A stretch of DNA of 64,000 nt from Debaryomyces hansenii CBS767 (GCF_000006445.2 NC_006046.2:1302001-1366000); one strand, 5' to 3'. Positions 18,444-32,222 are shown, numbered from the stretch's first letter. Notes: generated by a model from the sequence alone, not told the origin. Numbers and translations are program-made.

Positions 18444-20229
18444 ATGGTAAGTAATTCAGTCTTAAAGATAGTATTTCAAGCAATTGTACTAACATTCACA
18501 GATTATTCGATTCAGAACCAGAGATGGCATGTTTAGAATCAATGTCGATGCAGGTAGCGACTTTTTGTTGGTATTGGAAGAATTAGTAGGCAAACTTAGC
18601 ACGAATGATATACAATCGATCTATATTAGTGATAAGCCCAATTCGAAGGGAGAGCAGGCAAATAGCTTGTGTGGTAGAAGCGTAAATGATTTGGGGTTTA
18701 AAAACGGTGATTTGCTATTTGTTACTTACGAATCTACTGGTGAACCCCCAAAGACAGAGTCTTCGGCTCCCTTGACCACAGCTAAAACTACCAATGGTGC
18801 AAATGTGTCAATTAATATGAATGATATTTCGATTCCAATAAATAAGGGGCCAGGTCCTCTCAAAGTGGACCAGTTACCCGTTGATGGCTTGCTTGATAAA
18901 GAAGAAGGTATGATCATGAGACCAAGGTCAGATTTATGTCGCCATGGGGATAAGGGGATGTGTGAATACTGTTCTCCGTTGCCACCGTGGGATAAAGATT
19001 ACAGGAAAGAGAAAGGATTCAAGCATATGTCGTATCATGCTCATTTAAATGAAATCAACGAGCTGAAAAATAATAGAAATAATGCTACGTCATATATGGC
19101 ACCTTTGGAGGAGCCAAATTATAATATCAACTTGAATTGTCCGAGCGGATCGCATGCACCATATCCTAAGGGTATTTGTTCTAAATGTCAGCCGCCTGTG
19201 ATCACATTGCAGCAGCAACAATTTCGTATGGTGGATCATGTTGAGTATGCAGACTCAACCATCTTGAATAAATTCATTGATTCGTGGAGAACAACTGGTG
19301 TGCAGAGATTTGGTATTTTGTATGGAAGATACGAACAGTTTGACAAGGTTCCGTTAGGAATTAAAGCAGTGGTAGAGGCCATATACGAACCACCACAATC
19401 GGGAGAGTTGGATGGATTAACCTTACTTCCCTGGGAAAACGAACGGCAGGTAGATGAAATAGCTGCCTCACTTGGTCTCTATAAAGTAGGTATGACTTTT
19501 ACCGACTTAACCGACTCTGGTGCCAAAAATGGGACCGTATTGTGCAAGAGACACAAAAATAGCTACTTTTTGTCATGTTTGGAAGTCATTATGGCTGCCA
19601 AATACCAGGTTTCTAACCCAAACATCACCAAGCACTCTAACTCAGGTAGGTTCTCCTCTAAATTCGTGACGTGCGTCATATCGGGTGGTATGAATGGCGA
19701 GATCGAGCCGAGATCATACCAGGTGTCCAACAGCGCCGAGGCCCTAATTAAGGCCGACATCATTACAGGGTCCACGCAGCCATCCATGCTCTACATCAAC
19801 GACAGCGAGGGCAAGAGATACGTCCCCGATGTATTCTACCTGAAGATCAACGAATATGGCCTCGAGGTCAAAACAAACGCCAAGCCCGCATTTCCCGTCG
19901 AGTTTTTATTAGTATCGCTTCTGGACTCGTTCCCGTTGGACCCTTCTCCAATGTTCAGAGAAAATTTCCCAATCGAGAACAGAGACTTCATGGGCGACCT
20001 CCAGGACTTGAAATCCGCCTACAACTACTTGAATGCCGATCCTGGCGATGGTTCCCAACTCTTCGATTTCCATTTCCTCACCTACATCGCCAAAACTGGT
20101 ATATTATCTCATGATGAGTTAAAATTGGTGTTATCCTACGTCAGAAATAAGGACCAAACGGACTATCTACAATTGGTTGAAAGTCCAGGTTGGATGACTT
20201 TCATAACTATCCTAGAGCAAAGCGTATAA
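18444..20229 (+). CDS. NPL4: Npl4, cofactor of Cdc48-Ufd1 (two exons: join(18444..18446,18502..20229))
   Basis: Npl4 pairs with Ufd1 to bring polyubiquitinated proteins to the Cdc48 ATPase for extraction, as in ERAD. The start codon is alone in exon 1; exon 2 begins ATTATTCGATTC, so the protein starts MIIRFRTRDGMFRINV, matching the N-terminal UBX-like fold of Npl4. An uninterrupted frame starting at the ATG at 18529 would lack the first nine residues after Met. The 576-aa product has the Cys/His-rich zinc region (CRHGDKGMCEYC at about 148 and CPSGSHAPYPKGICSKC at about 213) and the MPN-like NPL4 domain (about 240-560). Codons become markedly more GC-rich after about 19300. Confidence 0.93.
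18447..18501 (+). other. 55-nt intron of NPL4, directly after the start codon
   Basis: Donor GTAAGT at 18447, branch point TACTAAC at 18487-18493, acceptor CACAG ending at 18501. Phase 0, after the ATG. Confidence 0.92.
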
Positions 20230-20543
20230 GGTGCACATTTTTATGTTGTTGGTGCACAATGACGACTACATGCCGTATTGCTTTTTAGTACTGAATCATA
20301 CTTTTGTCATGAACCTTGGCATACCGAACAAAATTGAAAACTCGAATACACTAGTAACTTCTCGAAGATTCGAATTCGATGGGCGTTACCCGCACGACCT
20401 CCGGTTTTTTTTTTTTTGGCCGAAATTTTCATATAAAGAAAATTTGATTGCCGTCAATAAAGGATTTATCTATAGTAAAGAATAAGTTTATTGAGACTTT
20501 ATTATTAAATAGAATAAATTATATAATAATAATATATTGAAAG
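20230..20543. other. SSE1 promoter region
   Basis: This 314-bp region between NPL4 and SSE1 (same strand) holds the heat-shock element at 20359-20371, a T-run of about 15 bases near 20405, and a TATA-like TATAAAGA at 20432-20439. No gene is seen. Confidence 0.6.
20359..20371 (+). promoter_or_regulatory. Heat-shock element upstream of SSE1
   Basis: TTCTCGAAGATTC contains three correctly spaced alternating units (TTC-nn-GAA-nn-TTC), the Hsf1 consensus, 173 bp upstream of the SSE1 ATG. Hsp110 genes are classic Hsf1 targets. Confidence 0.75.
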
Positions 20544-22631
20544 ATGTCTACTCCATTCGGTGTTGATTTAGGTAACGAGAATACCGTTATCGCCTGTGCA
20601 AGAAACAGAGGTATTGACATTATAGTCAATGAGGTTTCTAACCGTACTACTCCATCATTAATTGGATTTGGTATGAAAAACAGATTTATTGGTGAATCTG
20701 CTAAGAATCAACAAGCCTCTAACTTAAAGAATTCCGTTGATAACTTGAAGAGAATTCTCGGTTTAGACTACAATGATCCAGATTTTGAAATTGAAAAGAA
20801 ATACTTCAGCTGTCCATTAGTCGAGAACAAAGATGGTGGAATTTCGGCCAAGGTCAGATTTTTAGGTGAACAACAAGAATTCACTACCACTCAATTGTCT
20901 GCTATGTACATCAACAAGATAAAGGATATCACTGTCAAGGAAACTAAGGGTAATATTGTTGACATTTGTCTTTCGGTTCCAGTCTGGTACACCGAAAAGC
21001 AACGTCGTGCTGCTTCTGATGCATGTAGAATTGCTGGTTTAAACCCAGTCAGAATTGTTAACGAAACCACTGCTGCTGCCGTCGGTTACGGTGTTTTCAA
21101 GGCCAACGACTTGCCAGAAGATGAACCAAAGAAGGTTGCTTTTGTTGACATTGGTCATTCATCCCTCCAAGTTGCCATTGCTGCTGTTAAGAAGGGTGAA
21201 TTAAAGATCTTAGGTTCTGGTTACGATAAGCACTTTGGTGGTAGAGATTTCGACCACCAAATTGCTAACCACTTTGCCGAAGAATTCAAGGGTAAATACA
21301 AGATTGATGTCAGAGAAAACCCAAAGGCTTACTACAGAGTTTTAACTGCTTCTGAAAAATTGAAGAAGGTTTTGTCTGCTAACACCCAAGCTCCTTTCAA
21401 CATTGAATCGGTTATGAATGACGTTGATGTTTCATCATCTTTAACCCGTGAAGACTTAGAAGAATTCGTCAAGCCATTATTAGAAAGAGTTCACATCCCA
21501 ATTGAAACCGCATTAAAAGATGCTGGCTTATCTACCGATGATATCGACTCCATTGAAGTTGTTGGTGGTTGTACTAGAGTTCCATCCTTAAAGGCTAAGT
21601 TGGCTGAAATTTTCGGTAAGCCATTATCATTTACCTTAAACCAAGATGAAGCTATTGTCAGAGGTAATGCTTTCATCTGTGCTACTCACTCCCCAACTTT
21701 AAGAGTCAGACCATTCAAATTCGAAGACTTCAACCCTTACTCAGTTTCTTACTTCTGGGACAAGGAAGATGAAGATGAAGACAACTTGGAAGTTTTCCCA
21801 AGAGGTGGTCTTTTCCCATCTACTAAAATCATTACCTTATATAGAAAGGGTGATTTCGGTGTTGAAGCTAGATACACTAACAAGAATGAATTACCAGCTG
21901 GTACTAAACCTCTTATTGCTAAATGGCAATTGAAGGGTGTTGTCCCATCTGATGGTGAAAGCTCTATTGCTTGTAAATTGAAGTTGAGAAACGATCCATC
22001 CGGCTTCTACACCATCGAATCTGCACACACTGTTGAAGAAAAATTGGTCAAGGAATTGATCGAAAAGGAAACAAAGGAAGGTGAAGAAGAAGATGAAGAA
22101 GCTGAACCAGAATACCGTGAAGTTAAGAAATTAGTCAAGAAGAACGATTTGGAAATTGTTTGTTTCTCCTCCGCCTTATCAGAAGAAGCCAGACAAGCCG
22201 CCTACGAAAAGGAACACTCCTTGATCATGGAAGATAAGTTAGTTGCTGATACTGAAGACAAAAAGAACGCCTTAGAAGAATACATCTACGAATTAAGAGG
22301 CAAATTGGACGAACAATATAAAGACTTCGCCAGTGATGAAGAAAAGGAAAAATTAACCGGTATGTTGATGAAGGCTGAAGACTGGTTGTACGAAGACGGT
22401 TTCGATTCAAGTAAGGCTAAATACATTGCCAAATACGAAGAATTAGCTTCTATTGGTAACGTCATCAGAGGCCGTTACTTAGCTAAGGAAGAAGAAAGAA
22501 AACAAGCTATTAGACAAAAGCATGAGCAAGCTCAAGCTTCTGCCATGGCCGAAAAGTTAGCTGCTGCTAGACAAGCATCTAAGGACACCGAAAAGAAGAA
22601 TGAAGATGGTGACGTTGAAATGGATAATTAG
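20544..22631 (+). CDS. SSE1: Hsp110-family chaperone / Hsp70 nucleotide-exchange factor
   Basis: Sse1 (Msi3 in Candida) is a cytosolic Hsp110 that exchanges nucleotide on Hsp70 and holds unfolded clients. The 695-aa product matches S. cerevisiae Sse1 (693 aa). It opens [25 protein letters not shown], an Hsp110-type ATPase lobe (to about residue 385), with [17 protein letters not shown] and [12 protein letters not shown]. The substrate-binding beta domain follows, then the acidic loop ([14 protein letters not shown], about 510-525) and the alpha-helical domain. The C-terminus VEMDN replaces the EEVD of Hsp70. Codon use is strongly biased towards TTA/TTG Leu, AGA Arg and GGT Gly, indicating high expression. 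A heat-shock element lies in the promoter. Confidence 0.96.
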   Translation: MSTPFGVDLGNENTVIACARNRGIDIIVNEVSNRTTPSLIGFGMKNRFIGESAKNQQASNLKNSVDNLKRILGLDYNDPDFEIEKKYFSCPLVENKDGGISAKVRFLGEQQEFTTTQLSAMYINKIKDITVKETKGNIVDICLSVPVWYTEKQRRAASDACRIAGLNPVRIVNETTAAAVGYGVFKANDLPEDEPKKVAFVDIGHSSLQVAIAAVKKGELKILGSGYDKHFGGRDFDHQIANHFAEEFKGKYKIDVRENPKAYYRVLTASEKLKKVLSANTQAPFNIESVMNDVDVSSSLTREDLEEFVKPLLERVHIPIETALKDAGLSTDDIDSIEVVGGCTRVPSLKAKLAEIFGKPLSFTLNQDEAIVRGNAFICATHSPTLRVRPFKFEDFNPYSVSYFWDKEDEDEDNLEVFPRGGLFPSTKIITLYRKGDFGVEARYTNKNELPAGTKPLIAKWQLKGVVPSDGESSIACKLKLRNDPSGFYTIESAHTVEEKLVKELIEKETKEGEEEDEEAEPEYREVKKLVKKNDLEIVCFSSALSEEARQAAYEKEHSLIMEDKLVADTEDKKNALEEYIYELRGKLDEQYKDFASDEEKEKLTGMLMKAEDWLYEDGFDSSKAKYIAKYEELASIGNVIRGRYLAKEEERKQAIRQKHEQAQASAMAEKLAAARQASKDTEKKNEDGDVEMDN

Positions 22632-25233
<2,602 letters not shown>

Positions 25234-25445
25234 TCAACTTAACAGAATACTATTATATAGTTTTGTCATTCTTACTAGCATAGATTACTTGCAATAATGA
25301 ATATTCAGTGATTGTCTACATCTGTATGTATAATAAACGAAATAAACAAGCTCAATAATGTACATTGGAAAATAATATATTAAAATATTCCGAAATAATG
25401 ATATATACGAATACAAACTATTGACCGTTTAACTCCATATCTAAA

Positions 25446-27122
25446 TTACTCTTCCTCGTTAAGCCATTTAGACATAAATGGGCCATCCAAATGGTATCCC
25501 AATTTTGCATAATAGTTTCTGACACCAACACCAGAAATGACACTTATTTTTTCTGATCCATGTTCCACTCTTGCAATTCTGGCAGCTTCTTCCATCAATA
25601 ATGTCCCGAAACCTTGATGCTGGAACTTCCTTGGATCTCTAGAGTGCAATGGTACAACTGAACCATAAACGTGCAATTCTCTAACAATAGAAGTTTGTTG
25701 ACTTGTGAACTCTTTACGATAAGTGAATTTTTTGGATGCTTTACGCAACCTCAATAAACCAATTAAAATATCTTTCTTAGGATCTTCATAAGACAAGAAC
25801 GTTTCCCACCCACCATTAGCATAATAATCTCTTCTAATTAATTCAACTTGATCAGGAGCAACTTTATGATGGACTTCTTGAATACCAACTTCTCTTGTAC
25901 GTACATCCCTACATGTTGTACCGAAATCCTTCATTCTCGCCAATGCCAACTCTCTCAAATTACCGTTTTCGACACCTGAGGTGACGAGTGGCATAGGGAT
26001 ATCTCTTTGAACACGGTAAATACGTGTCCAAGGTGGAACTAATGCTAAAATACGTGCAACGAGATCGATTAATGCGTTAGCGTTATATGACTTGTATAAC
26101 CCCTTTTTCCATAATTCATATAAACCAGTACCTCTGATAACTAAGGTTGGGTATAATTTTAACCCGTCAGTTCTGAAATCAGGGTTTTCGAAGTATTCCT
26201 TGAATTGCTCCAAATCTCTTTCCATACCAACATTTGGAAGATCCGGCATCATATGACTGACTACCTTGTAACCAGCGTCCTTGGCGACTGCAAAAGTCTC
26301 ACACACAGACTTTACTGTGTGACCTCTATTGGTATCTCTTGCAACGTCTTCATAAACCGACTGGACACCAACTTCAAGTCTGGTACATCCATATTTCAAC
26401 ATGTCACTCAAGTGGGTTTCCGTACAATAATCTGGACGAGTTTCAATCGTTATACCAACACATTTAGTCTGGGACTGTTGGGAAAATTTAATTGCTTCAT
26501 CAATATCACGACCATTAAAACCAGTTAAGGCATTATGTAATTGTGTAATAAAATTCTCTCTGTATTCAACTGGCAATGACATGAACGTACCACCCATAAT
26601 AATGTATTCCACCTTGTCGATTGAATGCCCCAATTGTCTTAACTGTTCAACTCTACCCCTCGCTTGTTCGTACGGGTCGTATCTGGCTCTGATGGCTCTC
26701 ATCGACGTAGGTTCATACCCAGTATACGATTGCGTAGAATATTCAAAATCAGAATCTGGCCCACCAGGACAGTACACACATATATTACCCGTGTATGCAA
26801 TATGAGGGCATCTATGAGGTTTACACATAACAGCAACAACTGCAATACCCGATGCAGTTCTAACTGGCTTTGCCTTTAACTTGGGTATCAAATATTTTTT
26901 ATATTGATCCGGAATAGAAGATATAATATCTGTCAATCTAGGCTGTTGCTTTAACTTATATTTCTTAGCATATCTTATAATTAATCCATTTAAGTTTATA
27001 TCCTTTGAATTCTTTAACGATGCAACCAATTCCAAAGAAATATCTCCACAACATTGAAGAAACCTTTCCTTTTCTGGCGCTAATTTTTGTTTCCCTGTCT
27101 TTTGTTTCTGGACAGATGGCAT
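25446..27122 (-). CDS. ELP3: Elongator complex catalytic subunit Elp3
   Basis: Elp3 is the tRNA acetyltransferase of Elongator, which makes cm5/mcm5/ncm5 modifications at wobble U34. The 558-aa product matches the very constant family length (about 550). It has a radical-SAM domain with the iron-sulfur cluster motif C-x9-C-x2-C ([14 protein letters not shown], about residue 99-112), followed by GTFMSLP and [14 protein letters not shown] acetyltransferase domain (about 395-550) includes [13 protein letters not shown] and the acetyl-CoA loop [12 protein letters not shown]. Neighbouring MBA1 is divergently transcribed from a shared 224-bp promoter. Confidence 0.97.
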   Translation of the reverse strand: MPSVQKQKTGKQKLAPEKERFLQCCGDISLELVASLKNSKDINLNGLIIRYAKKYKLKQQPRLTDIISSIPDQYKKYLIPKLKAKPVRTASGIAVVAVMCKPHRCPHIAYTGNICVYCPGGPDSDFEYSTQSYTGYEPTSMRAIRARYDPYEQARGRVEQLRQLGHSIDKVEYIIMGGTFMSLPVEYRENFITQLHNALTGFNGRDIDEAIKFSQQSQTKCVGITIETRPDYCTETHLSDMLKYGCTRLEVGVQSVYEDVARDTNRGHTVKSVCETFAVAKDAGYKVVSHMMPDLPNVGMERDLEQFKEYFENPDFRTDGLKLYPTLVIRGTGLYELWKKGLYKSYNANALIDLVARILALVPPWTRIYRVQRDIPMPLVTSGVENGNLRELALARMKDFGTTCRDVRTREVGIQEVHHKVAPDQVELIRRDYYANGGWETFLSYEDPKKDILIGLLRLRKASKKFTYRKEFTSQQTSIVRELHVYGSVVPLHSRDPRKFQHQGFGTLLMEEAARIARVEHGSEKISVISGVGVRNYYAKLGYHLDGPFMSKWLNEEE

Positions 27123-27202
27123 AGCTATACACTAGATATACTCAGCAATAATCTGACCCACTATTTTCTGACTTAATAGAACCAATGATGACGACGATTA
27201 AA

Positions 27203-27222
27203 GAGATCTCATCTCTAAATTT
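27203..27222. promoter_or_regulatory. PAC-like and RRPE-like elements in the ELP3/MBA1 promoter
   Basis: On the minus strand, GAGATGAGAT matches the PAC consensus GCGATGAGMT at 9 of 10 positions, and AAAAATTTA next to it resembles the RRPE/AATTTT growth element. Both mark ribosome-biogenesis and, in Candida, mitoribosome genes. Which of the two genes it serves is unclear. Confidence 0.4.
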
Positions 27223-27346
27223 TTTGTACCCAAATGTCATTGATTATGTAATCCGTTAATTTTTCAAAAAGTATTTCCAATATGGAGGTCCTAATTTGAC
27301 GATCAGATAGTACCAATATACAATCAATAGGTCTGTATTTGTAGAC

Positions 27347-28222
27347 ATGATAACATCTAGGGTCATAAGAACATTACCTGGTAATGCGAGATTGTTTGCT
27401 CCGGTCTTGGGGTTTCATTCTTCGTTCATAAATAGAGCATACTCGACTAAAGTCGAAAAGAAGAAGAAGACCCAACAGGCAGATATATCCCAGATTCCAA
27501 TCAAGAGTATCGGCATTATTGCAGATTTTTATGTTCCTCCCAAATACTTGAAGAGTCCTGTTACGTCGTGGCACAAGTTATTGTTCAGAAGAATGGGATT
27601 ATTCGCTATCAATACTTACAGTATTGTGAAATTTAAGAGGGAAACCGGTTTAAAACTTCACTTTAACCAGTGGAAAGACACGGCTGTGGAACAGCTTGTG
27701 AAGACTAATAAGATTTTTGCTGCATCGTGTTCGATTTCCAATGCAAAGAGGGAAAAGTATCTCAAAAGTCAGTTAGAAGGAGTCACTGGGGCCGAGGTCA
27801 CCAAGAGTTTAATTAGAAGGGCCAGTACATTTCCACCAAATTCGAAATTGGATTGGGAACTCTTAAAGATCGAGTCTAACCCAAAGATCATTTCTTTCAA
27901 TGCGTTACCAGATGCGGATAACATTACTGCGTTGGTTCAGTTTGTTATTCAAGTTAAAACAAAGCAGAAGTTTACTATTACCACAATTAATAGTAAGCCA
28001 CAGGTAACGGAGAGCTCAGTTGAAAATTATTTGGCTTACACTTTGAATCCGTTTACGAATGAGATGGCGCTCGTTGGATCGTTATTTGAATCTGATCATC
28101 TTAGAGGTGTGCAACCTGAGATTAATTTTACCAATTCTCAAGTCATGGCTAGTTTCCAAGTTAGCTGTGCTGATATTTTTAGAGCTGCTCCAAAAAAGCA
28201 AATTGAAGCTAAGAAGAATTAA
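27347..28222 (+). CDS. MBA1: Mba1, mitochondrial inner-membrane ribosome receptor
   Basis: Mba1 (Tim44/mL45-like fold) anchors mitochondrial ribosomes to the inner membrane so that nascent chains reach Oxa1. The 291-aa product begins with an Arg-rich, acid-free presequence (MITSRVIRTLPGNARLFAP...). The mature part contains the signature block FYVPPKYLKSPVTSWHKLL (about residues 62-80), then INTYSIVKFKRETGL, a pattern I recognise as specific to Mba1. The C-terminal half has the Tim44-like beta strands (IQVKTKQKF, NYLAYTLNPF). Length agrees with S. cerevisiae Mba1 (278 aa). Divergent from ELP3. Confidence 0.9.
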   Translation: MITSRVIRTLPGNARLFAPVLGFHSSFINRAYSTKVEKKKKTQQADISQIPIKSIGIIADFYVPPKYLKSPVTSWHKLLFRRMGLFAINTYSIVKFKRETGLKLHFNQWKDTAVEQLVKTNKIFAASCSISNAKREKYLKSQLEGVTGAEVTKSLIRRASTFPPNSKLDWELLKIESNPKIISFNALPDADNITALVQFVIQVKTKQKFTITTINSKPQVTESSVENYLAYTLNPFTNEMALVGSLFESDHLRGVQPEINFTNSQVMASFQVSCADIFRAAPKKQIEAKKN

Positions 28223-28505
28223 CCGTTGTATATAGCTTAGTAAAAGTTGTCCATTTGAATGTATATATCGTAAACTATCAAGCATATACATATTTAATAT
28301 AAAAAAAATATGTCAATCAAGAAAAAAAATATAAAGGTAATGTATGTGAAACCAATGACTAGACTAGTCGTGGACGCCTGTACCATATAAACCCGCTGAA
28401 AATAAGCCAGAAGTAAAAGCAGTTATTTTTTAAGAATTCCCAAGATTTCAAATCCCCAAATAAAATAAAATAAAATAAGATCGGATCACGAAGAAGCAGG
28501 CCCGA

Positions 28506-29681
28506 TCAATCCATCAAAAATACATCATCTTGAGCTGAATTTTTCTCCGGTTTGTCCTTCGAATCCTCCTTCGATTCATGACGATCGTCCTTCTTTTCAT
28601 CATTTTCATTCGTAGTTGAACTTATTGTAGAGCTCAAGTTAGGTCTGACTAGCAACGTACCGGACTGGGATCTGGAATCACGTCTTTGCATCTCTTGTGG
28701 CGTTAAAATTAGATCGCTTAACGATCCTGGAACATAATCTTCGAAATAACCACTATCATTGTACATTTCTTCGTCTTCATCTTCGTCATCAATAATCGCA
28801 GAATCGTAGTTGTGGAAACATGCTGGCGATGAAAATGATGAACGAGAAGCAAGCCTCGTTGCGATTCGGTTTGTAGATTTATCAGAAAATGGAGTATTAA
28901 CCGGAGATTGGTCCACTCCTATAGATGTGTTGAAATAATTGTTATGGAAAGGTGGCGTAATGTTATGCGGGGGAGATGTATTGCTTGAGTTCGATCTAAA
29001 GAACGCTGAAGCTTGGTTACTGGATTTCACTGCATGATTGTTGTTCGTAGTAATAGTATTACCATTAGTATATGAATTTGGTAACCCAGAAAGACTAGAA
29101 TTATATGAGGAATTTCTGGTTAACCCTTGGGTATATGACCCTGGTTGTGATGGAAATTTATGGCCGAGATTAAGAAAATGTGCAACATTGTTATTTGGAG
29201 AAACCATGTTATTAGTTTGTCCAATGTGCTCCATCGATTCAGCATTTATATCTATTGGTTGCGAAGTGTAATGATTAAAACTCCCATTATTCATATTGTT
29301 CGACGAACGACGAAGGTGTCCATTTCCATTAGCCCCATTCGTATTGATAGGCTGCGACATACGCAAGCTCCTGGAGTTCACTCGTGTACCGTCGGGTAAG
29401 AAATGTGCTAAAGCACATTTTAGCCCAAACTTACAATTTCCCTTCTGGAAATACTTGCAAGGTAATTTCTCAGCTGCCAAACTCCCATCAAAATTATGGG
29501 AAAAGGGACATGAGCTTCCGGCCTGGCAAACCCCTTGTCTATAGAACTTGCATGGAACATGACTCAAGTTCTTGTTGTTGTTGGACGAGTTACCGTTTCC
29601 ATTATTAGTCAGAACTGTACCAGGTGGGCCAGTATTGGGTGGAAGTTGCGACGAAATAGCCGTAAAATCAAAAGTATTCAT
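28506..29681 (-). CDS. LEE1: Tandem CCCH zinc-finger protein, Lee1-like
   Basis: I take the first ATG in frame (29681), giving 391 aa; the open frame upstream begins with a non-ATG codon. Two CCCH fingers sit at about residues 44-62 and 75-93, both C-x7-C-x5-C-x3-H: CKFYRQGVCQAGSSCPFSH and CKYFQKGNCKFGLKCALAH. The tight spacing and the ...FLPDGTRV linker resemble S. cerevisiae Lee1, whose function is unknown; other CCCH proteins of this kind bind mRNA. The remainder is low-complexity and Asn/Ser-rich with an acidic patch (DDEDEDEEMYND). The alternative to Lee1 is a generic CCCH mRNA-binding protein. Confidence 0.8.
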   Translation of the reverse strand: MNTFDFTAISSQLPPNTGPPGTVLTNNGNGNSSNNNKNLSHVPCKFYRQGVCQAGSSCPFSHNFDGSLAAEKLPCKYFQKGNCKFGLKCALAHFLPDGTRVNSRSLRMSQPINTNGANGNGHLRRSSNNMNNGSFNHYTSQPIDINAESMEHIGQTNNMVSPNNNVAHFLNLGHKFPSQPGSYTQGLTRNSSYNSSLSGLPNSYTNGNTITTNNNHAVKSSNQASAFFRSNSSNTSPPHNITPPFHNNYFNTSIGVDQSPVNTPFSDKSTNRIATRLASRSSFSSPACFHNYDSAIIDDEDEDEEMYNDSGYFEDYVPGSLSDLILTPQEMQRRDSRSQSGTLLVRPNLSSTISSTTNENDEKKDDRHESKEDSKDKPEKNSAQDDVFLMD

Positions 29682-30225
29682 ACCAGGTTCGATATTCAAT
29701 ATTATTGGTAATTCTCGGAGTACTCTGGAGGATTTTACTTTATCCACTAGTCTAAAGCGTCAGAATTAGTATTACGATTGTATTATCAATAAGTAATACT
29801 CAGATAATTAATTATGAGATTCAAGATAAGGTTCACAGAAGGATAATATTTTGTTTAAGAGACCGTATTAGTATCTTCTTTACGTATGTATTTCAATATT
29901 CAATCCTCTAAGTAGCCTAATATAACTTTCAGGTATGAGTCAACAGAATTGGAATATCCGATTATGTCCTTATGTCCTTATCTAATCATACCGATTGATA
30001 AAAAGATAACCGGAAACTGTCAATCACGAGACTTCATACCACAACCACCACCACAACCACCATAATAAAGACTTAGAATTATAATATGTATATTAGTAGT
30101 AGATAGTAATCTAAATGATAATAACCTATTGCACAAATGTATAAAAAGTGAATTTATAAACTAACGAAAGACTGAACGAAACTGATATCAACAAAAATGT
30201 GGAAATAAACCATAATAAAAAATGC
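29682..30225. other. Intergenic region between LEE1-like and NOG1
   Basis: The LEE1-like promoter and NOG1 3' flank. A CCACAA-type tandem repeat (about 30039-30062) is the only simple repeat. Several copies of a TATGTCCTTATGTCCTTAT-like duplication occur near 29964. No gene seen. Confidence 0.45.
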
Positions 30226-32151
30226 TTAACGACGGTCATTGGTACCAATACCACGCTTACCTGAGAAAAGATGCTTAGGTAACATAGCAGTAGAATGACG
30301 ATCACCTTCACCTTGTCTAGCCATTCTGTTTCTTTCTCTTCTTTGGACCTTGGCCAATCTTTCGGCTTGAGATCTCAATGCACCATCATTCAAACCATCG
30401 TTAAGACGATCGGATTGCTTAACTGGGGCCTTCTTCTTGTGAATCTTAGCATCAGAAATACCTTGGTTTCTCTTCAAGATATCAACACCTGAAACATTCT
30501 TACGGTCGTCGGCAGGCTTACCAAGACGGTTTCTCAAGGCTGTGGTATCGTGACCAATAGAATACATATGTTCTTCCATTTCGCCGAACGACTTCTTGAC
30601 CTGGTCTCTAGGCATTATAGCATGGTTCTTCAAGGCCTTTCTGCTTCTGGCATCCCTAATCATCTTCTTTTGCTTGTCTCTGATCCAATCAGCCTTTTCT
30701 TTAATTTCGTCGACTTCAACATCTTCAACGTCAGAGTCGGAGTCGTAGAAACCTTCGGCTTCTAATTTCTCTTCTTCGTCTTCTAATGCTTGTAACTTGG
30801 CAGCAATATCTGGGTCCAAGAAATCGTAAACGTTCTTACCGTCCAAGACTTCCGGCATAACATCATTCTTCCATTCCTCATCTTCCAATAAGTATTTATC
30901 CTTCAAGTTGATATTGAACACACCGGCACCACCATTTTCGGCTTCGATGTCTCTGGCCAACTTTCTACGGCTTGGATCTTCGGCATCATATTTCTTTAAT
31001 TCCTTAACTGCATCAGGAATGTGAGCAGCTCTATCTAAGTCATCTCTGGCTTGAGGTCTAGCAACATGAATCTTGTTCAAAACGTTATTGACACGAGCAG
31101 TACCCTTCAATTTTTGTTCAATTCTAGCAGTCAATAATTTTTCACAAGCTTGATTACGAACTTGCATAACGTTCTCTTCTTCGTGACATGAAGCATGCAT
31201 AACTTCCACACCTGGGACGGTAGTAAGAGACTTCAATAATTCTTGTTGTTCTTCTTCTAAATCTTCAACTCTAATGATATCAGTCTTATTCATAACAACC
31301 ATAACTGACTTGTTAGCAAATAATGGCTTAATAGAGTGGAATAACTTGACTTGGGCCTCGATAGAGAAACCACACTGTTCGGATAAATCCATGAAGTATA
31401 AGACACATGATCTTAAATGAGCAATAGCATAAATCGATTGCATTTCAATATTATTCATATCCTCAGTTGGTCTATCTAAAATACCTGGGGTATCGATGGC
31501 TTGAAATCTCAAATACTTGTAATCAAAATGACCAACATATAAGGACTTGGTTGTGAAGGCATATGGTTGAACCTCAACATCGGCTTTGGTGATACACTTT
31601 AAGAACGATGACTTACCAACATTAGGGTAACCACAGATCAATAATGTTCTGGTGTTAGGATCAATACTTGGTAAACGACCCAAATGTTGTCTAACCTGTT
31701 CAAGATATACAAATGGATCTTTCAATTTCTTGACAATAGTGGCCATTCTACCTAATGCAGCTCTCTTTAATTGCTTACATTGGTATAAAGATTGACCGAA
31801 CTTCAACAATCTAACATAATCTCTAGAAACTTGTTCAATCAAAGTCTTAGCTCTTGAAACTGCTGCTAACGAAACCTTATAATGATTCTTTTCATATAAT
31901 GTATCCATAAGATCACGGTGGAATGGATGAACGTCATTAATGTTTGGGAACCCACTTATAAGATCGGTGAACTTTTCAGCAAACCCATCTGCTGTGAATC
32001 TAACCTTTCTCATGTAAAATGCCCTAATACGAGTGATTTTAAATCCTGGTCTTATAACAGTTGGTGTCTTTCTTTGAGTTCTGTTAAGAACTATATCCAA
32101 CATGTCATTGGCTGTTGGAACAGTTGGGATATCTTTCCAGGAAAGTTGCAT
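30226..32151 (-). CDS. NOG1: Nog1, nucleolar GTPase of 60S subunit assembly
   Basis: Nog1 is an Obg-related GTPase on nucleolar and late nuclear pre-60S particles whose C-terminal tail enters the polypeptide exit tunnel. The 641-aa product fits S. cerevisiae Nog1 (647 aa). An N-terminal helical bundle precedes the G domain: P-loop GYPNVGKSSF (about residue 171), G3 DTPGILD (about 218) and G4 NKTD (about 290). The NOGCT region and a long basic tail end KRGIGTNDRR. The start MQLSWKDIPTVPTANDMLDIVLNRTQRKTPT... is fully conserved in the family. A PAC-like site lies upstream. Confidence 0.96.
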   Translation of the reverse strand: MQLSWKDIPTVPTANDMLDIVLNRTQRKTPTVIRPGFKITRIRAFYMRKVRFTADGFAEKFTDLISGFPNINDVHPFHRDLMDTLYEKNHYKVSLAAVSRAKTLIEQVSRDYVRLLKFGQSLYQCKQLKRAALGRMATIVKKLKDPFVYLEQVRQHLGRLPSIDPNTRTLLICGYPNVGKSSFLKCITKADVEVQPYAFTTKSLYVGHFDYKYLRFQAIDTPGILDRPTEDMNNIEMQSIYAIAHLRSCVLYFMDLSEQCGFSIEAQVKLFHSIKPLFANKSVMVVMNKTDIIRVEDLEEEQQELLKSLTTVPGVEVMHASCHEEENVMQVRNQACEKLLTARIEQKLKGTARVNNVLNKIHVARPQARDDLDRAAHIPDAVKELKKYDAEDPSRRKLARDIEAENGGAGVFNINLKDKYLLEDEEWKNDVMPEVLDGKNVYDFLDPDIAAKLQALEDEEEKLEAEGFYDSDSDVEDVEVDEIKEKADWIRDKQKKMIRDARSRKALKNHAIMPRDQVKKSFGEMEEHMYSIGHDTTALRNRLGKPADDRKNVSGVDILKRNQGISDAKIHKKKAPVKQSDRLNDGLNDGALRSQAERLAKVQRRERNRMARQGEGDRHSTAMLPKHLFSGKRGIGTNDRR

Positions 32152-32222
32152 CGTTATTGATTACTACTAGGGTAAGATATTAGGAAAAAATTCAATAAGA
32201 ATTATCTTATAACTTTTCTAAA

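Noticed and set aside
20341..20400. tRNA-like TTCGAATTCGA segment
   Set aside because: It is explained by overlapping heat-shock units; no cloverleaf forms.
28458..28478. AAATA-type tandem repeat after the LEE1-like gene
   Set aside because: An ordinary AT-rich simple repeat in a 3' flank.
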